A stretch of DNA of 7,791 nt from JAHRAH01 sp051009015 (GTDB lineage Bacteria > Pseudomonadota > Gammaproteobacteria > Tethybacterales > Persebacteraceae). The stretch covers positions 1 to 7,791 of the forward strand of contig JBPCWZ010000120.1 in the NCBI GenBank assembly GCA_051009015.1. Direction: 5' to 3'. The notes under the pieces were generated by a model, which ran no database searches, was not told where the DNA came from, and was given only the letters and a program-made list of their open reading frames with translations. Positions 6,204 through 7,791 of the stretch are shown here, one piece after another (positions within the stretch are counted from its first letter, which is position 1; each line of letters opens with the position of its first letter). A program made the position numbers and the translations under genes.

Positions 6204-6995
6204 ATGCAAACAATTCGCAACTTTCTCGCCGCCGCCATTTTGGCGGGGCTTTTTGCCATTATCGGCGGAAATGCTTTCGCCGAGGGCGTTTTGTTGCCTT
6301 TGCATCAAGCGACGGAAAAAGGCGATATCGCCGAAGTCAAACGCCTGATTGACGGCGGGGCGGATATTGACGCCAAAAATACCGATGGCGTGACGCCTCT
6401 GCAAGTTGCGGCACATCAAGGTTATGCCGAAATCGCACATACCCTTATCAAAGCAGGGGCGGATGTTAACGCAAAAAATGACCATGGCTATGCCCCCATG
6501 CATTCTGCGGCGGTAGCAGGTCAAACCGAAATTGCACATGCCCTTATCAGGGCGGGGGCGGATATTAATGCAAAACAGGAATATGGTTTGACGCCCATGC
6601 ATTCCGCGGCGATACTAGGTCAAACCGAAATTGCACTTGTTTTTATCAAAGCGGGGGCGGATATTGACGCAAAAACTAACGGCGGTTCAACGCCTCTGCA
6701 CGAGGCGGCAGGTTTCGGCCATGCCGAAATGGTGCTTGCCCTTATCAAAGTGGGAGCGGATATTGACGCAAAAGATGAAAATGGCGCGACGCCCCTGCAT
6801 GATGCGGCGGTCAGAGGACAAACCCGCACCGTCGCCGCCCTTGTAGAAGCCGGGGCGGATATCAATGCAAAAGTCAATGCAACAGATGAATATCCGGCTA
6901 TGACACCCCTGCGCATGGCGATAAACCTTTTTCATCTGAAAACCGCCGCCGTGCTGATTGAGGCGAAAGTCGAAAGATGGCTATTCGGCGATTAA
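6204..6995 (+). CDS. Exported ankyrin-repeat protein
   Basis: A 263-residue product. Residues 1-26 are a classical Sec signal peptide (MQTIRN, hydrophobic core, NAFA-EG cleavage), so the mature protein is predicted to be periplasmic or secreted. The rest is almost entirely ankyrin repeats: a partial first unit (31-58), five regular 33-residue units (59-91, 92-124, 125-157, 158-190, 191-223) each ending in GAD(I/V)(D/N)AK, and a degenerate last unit (about 232-255) after a short insertion at 224-231. No catalytic domain is attached. Ankyrin stacks mediate protein-protein contacts. Some bacterial periplasmic ankyrin proteins support oxidative-stress enzymes, but nothing here shows the partner. 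It has a strong Shine-Dalgarno and lies 54 bp after the lyase gene. The regular repeats contrast with the degenerate ankyrin gene at 97-1113. Confidence 0.9.
   Translation: MQTIRNFLAAAILAGLFAIIGGNAFAEGVLLPLHQATEKGDIAEVKRLIDGGADIDAKNTDGVTPLQVAAHQGYAEIAHTLIKAGADVNAKNDHGYAPMHSAAVAGQTEIAHALIRAGADINAKQEYGLTPMHSAAILGQTEIALVFIKAGADIDAKTNGGSTPLHEAAGFGHAEMVLALIKVGADIDAKDENGATPLHDAAVRGQTRTVAALVEAGADINAKVNATDEYPAMTPLRMAINLFHLKTAAVLIEAKVERWLFGD
6378..6872 (+). repeat. Five 99-bp tandem repeats encoding ankyrin units
   Basis: The five regular ankyrin units are repeats at DNA level with a 99-bp period. The boundary motif encoding GADI-(D/N)-AK recurs with few changes. A 19-bp stretch starting GGTCAAACC is identical at 6519-6537 and 6618-6636, exactly 99 bp apart, and the units around it differ only slightly. 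Conservation beyond the protein level suggests recent duplication or ongoing gene conversion between units. Confidence 0.9.
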
Positions 6996-7042
6996 TTGCC
7001 ATCTGCCGCCTTGCCGCCCGATGAAGTAATAGCGGCGGTTTA

Positions 7043-7072
7043 TGGATTCCCGCCTGCACGGGAATGACGAAA
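7043..7072 (+). repeat. dRS3-like hairpin repeat, left copy
   Basis: Contains ATTCCC-N8-GGGAAT exactly (7046-7065), which folds into a 7-bp perfect stem with a 6-nt loop. It is followed by GACG. This matches the dRS3-type repeat known from Neisseria and similar elements dispersed in other proteobacteria. It matches the copy at 7367-7396 at 26 of 30 positions in the same orientation. It lies 48 bp after the ankyrin stop and has no T-run after it, so it is not a canonical terminator. Confidence 0.8.
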
Positions 7073-7077
7073 TTAAA

Positions 7078-7340
7078 AGCCCTGTAAGGGCGAAATGTTA
7101 TAGCACAGGGCAAAGCGCGAAAGCGCGCCGCCCTGTGAGTCGGCATTACCAATTAATCAAGCCCTGTAAGGGCGGCACAAAAACGGCGAAAGATTATCAA
7201 TGGGGCGGGTAAATTGGTATTTGTGTTTTTGCCGGGCTTTGCCCTGCAAAAGAATGCGCCGCCCTTACAGGGCTACATTTATCATAATGCCGATTCACGG
7301 GGCGTTGCCCCGTGCTATAACATGCCGCCCTTACAGGGCT
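7078..7340. repeat. 263-bp imperfect inverted-repeat block built of hairpin units
   Basis: The outer ends, 7078-7106 and 7312-7340, are inverted copies matching at 27 of 29 positions. Each starts with the self-complementary unit AGCCCT-GTA-AGGGCG. The same unit recurs at 7160-7176 (plus) and 7258-7274 (minus), which match each other at 17 of 17. After the outer unit in each arm comes a second hairpin: 7104-7111 pairs with 7130-7137 (8 bp, with an inner GCGC-GAAA-GCGC tetraloop), and 7296-7303 pairs with 7307-7314 (8 bp, GTT loop). Both arms then carry TCGGCATTA before the inner unit. The centre (about 7177-7257) is not clearly paired. It lies between convergent genes (ankyrin plus, ispB minus), a common place for REP/BIME-type or non-autonomous mobile elements. 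No coding sequence is supported here. Confidence 0.85.
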
Positions 7341-7350
7341 TTGATTAATG

Positions 7351-7365
7351 CGCCGCTTTGCGGCG
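7351..7365. repeat. Short GC hairpin between the repeat block and the right dRS3-like unit
   Basis: CGCCGC-TTT-GCGGCG is a perfect 6-bp stem with a 3-nt loop. It is not followed by a T-run on either strand, so a rho-independent terminator is not supported. It may simply be another piece of the mosaic. Confidence 0.5.
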
Positions 7366-7366
7366 A

Positions 7367-7396
7367 TGGATTTCCGCTTGCGCGGGAATGACGGAA
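7367..7396 (+). repeat. dRS3-like hairpin repeat, right copy
   Basis: Same orientation as the left copy at 7043-7072, with 26 of 30 positions identical. The 20-bp core at 7370-7389 reads ATTTCC-N8-GGGAAT, one change from the consensus, and forms an 8-bp stem with one G-T pair and a 4-nt loop. It ends 9 bp before the stop codon of the convergent polyprenyl synthase gene. Confidence 0.75.
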
Positions 7397-7405
7397 TAAA
7401 ATCCG

Positions 7406-7791
7406 TTATGCCGTGCGCGAAGGGGAAGTCAGGGCGAGGGTTATTAAAGCGTTTGCCGCTTTGGTGTTTTGGAATGGGGGGTGGCTTTTTAATGATGTTG
7501 CCGCCGCTTGGGCTTCTTTTTTTGCCGCTTCCCGCGTTTTTGTCAATGCGCCGCTTTGGTGGGTTTGGCGGACGGTTTCGGCGAATGCTTCGTCGCCGCC
7601 GCCGCGCCATCCTTCCATCATTTTGTCACGCTCCTTCTCCGGCATTTTTTCCAGCGCAAGGATAACCGGCAGAGTCATCTTTCCTTCGCAAAAATCGCGC
7701 CCGACTTCCTTGCCGGTGTCGCCGCCTTCATAATCCAGACAATCATCAACCAACTGAAAAGCCAAACCCAAACGCCGCCCGTATTCGCCCA
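7406..7791 (-). CDS. ispB: Polyprenyl (octaprenyl) diphosphate synthase, C-terminal part
   Basis: Partial gene: the frame is open to the window edge, and the visible 128 residues are the C-terminal part of an about 320-residue family. The second aspartate-rich motif DDCLD lies in LGLAFQLVDDCLDY, followed by GKEVGRDF and EGKMTLPVILAL. Both are hallmarks of trans-polyprenyl diphosphate synthases that make the ubiquinone or menaquinone side chain from farnesyl-PP and isopentenyl-PP, acting at the cytosolic membrane face. The first Asp motif lies outside the window. The TTG at 7771 is not taken as the start, because conserved family sequence (EYGRR) continues upstream of it. The tail after residue 100 is weakly conserved and ends in SPSRTA. 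Chain length cannot be told, so the ispB symbol is by best fit. Convergent with the ankyrin gene. Confidence 0.85.
   Translation of the reverse strand, partial: GEYGRRLGLAFQLVDDCLDYEGGDTGKEVGRDFCEGKMTLPVILALEKMPEKERDKMMEGWRGGGDEAFAETVRQTHQSGALTKTREAAKKEAQAAATSLKSHPPFQNTKAANALITLALTSPSRTA

Noticed and set aside
7046..7065. Rho-independent terminator for the second ankyrin gene
   Set aside because: The hairpin is good, but it is followed by GACGAAATTAAAAG rather than a T-run, and the element recurs as a repeat at 7370-7389.
6898..7152. Minus-strand frame with the peptide NFVIPVQAGIHK
   Set aside because: This is the spurious translation produced by the dRS3-like repeat and often mis-annotated in proteobacteria. 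It also overlaps the ankyrin gene and has no family support.
7078..7340. CRISPR array
   Set aside because: The repeats are inverted as well as direct and only four in number. Their spacing is irregular, and there is no run of unique equal-length spacers.
7197..7610. Minus-strand frame of 137 residues containing IPSFPRKRKS
   Set aside because: It runs through the repeat mosaic and overlaps ispB in another frame. The basic peptide is a known artefact of this repeat type.

Overview
The window reads as a chromosomal segment of a proteobacterium. The support is a rdgB-hemW gene pair, an IspB-type polyprenyl synthase, Sec signal peptides typical of Gram-negative exported proteins, and intergenic hairpin repeats of the ATTCCC-N8-GGGAAT type (dRS3-like). 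The class is not settled from sequence alone. RdgB and HemW look beta/gamma-like to me, while the visible IspB segment looks alpha-like. That impression comes from memory of family sequences, not from a search.

Layout: (1) Positions 97-1113, minus strand: an exported protein with degenerate ankyrin repeats. A 7-bp tandem repeat sits just after its annotated start. (2) Positions 1114-1235: a short divergent promoter region. (3) Positions 1236-6149, plus strand: a tight five-gene run. It comprises rdgB (XTP/dITP pyrophosphatase), hemW (radical-SAM heme chaperone), an M24 metallohydrolase, an EutA-like Asp/Glu-racemase-superfamily protein and a diaminopropionate ammonia-lyase-type PLP enzyme. 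The first three junctions are all 4-bp ATGA stop/start overlaps and the last gap is 9 bp. (4) Positions 6204-6995, plus: a second exported ankyrin protein, with clean 33-residue (99-bp) repeats and a good Shine-Dalgarno. (5) Positions 6996-7405: no gene, but a dense mosaic of hairpins. Two direct dRS3-like units flank a 263-bp imperfect inverted-repeat block. (6) Positions 7406-7791, minus: the C-terminal part of a polyprenyl (octaprenyl) diphosphate synthase that runs off the window.

How the genes may work together: rdgB and hemW are housekeeping genes often found adjacent. The three downstream genes resemble parts of the ectoine-utilisation (eut/doe) set: an M24 hydrolase, an EutA-like protein and a PLP lyase. 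The deacetylase, the cyclodeaminase-like EutC and a transporter are absent, and the lyase is of the YgeX/diaminopropionate ammonia-lyase type. A plausible but unproven reading is a compact catabolic module. M24 would release an amino acid from an amide, peptide or cyclic precursor, the racemase-family protein would act on an intermediate, and the lyase would produce pyruvate and ammonia. This module is the best candidate here for an undescribed system. The other items worth a second look are the possible phase-variable 7-bp repeat and the intergenic repeat mosaic.
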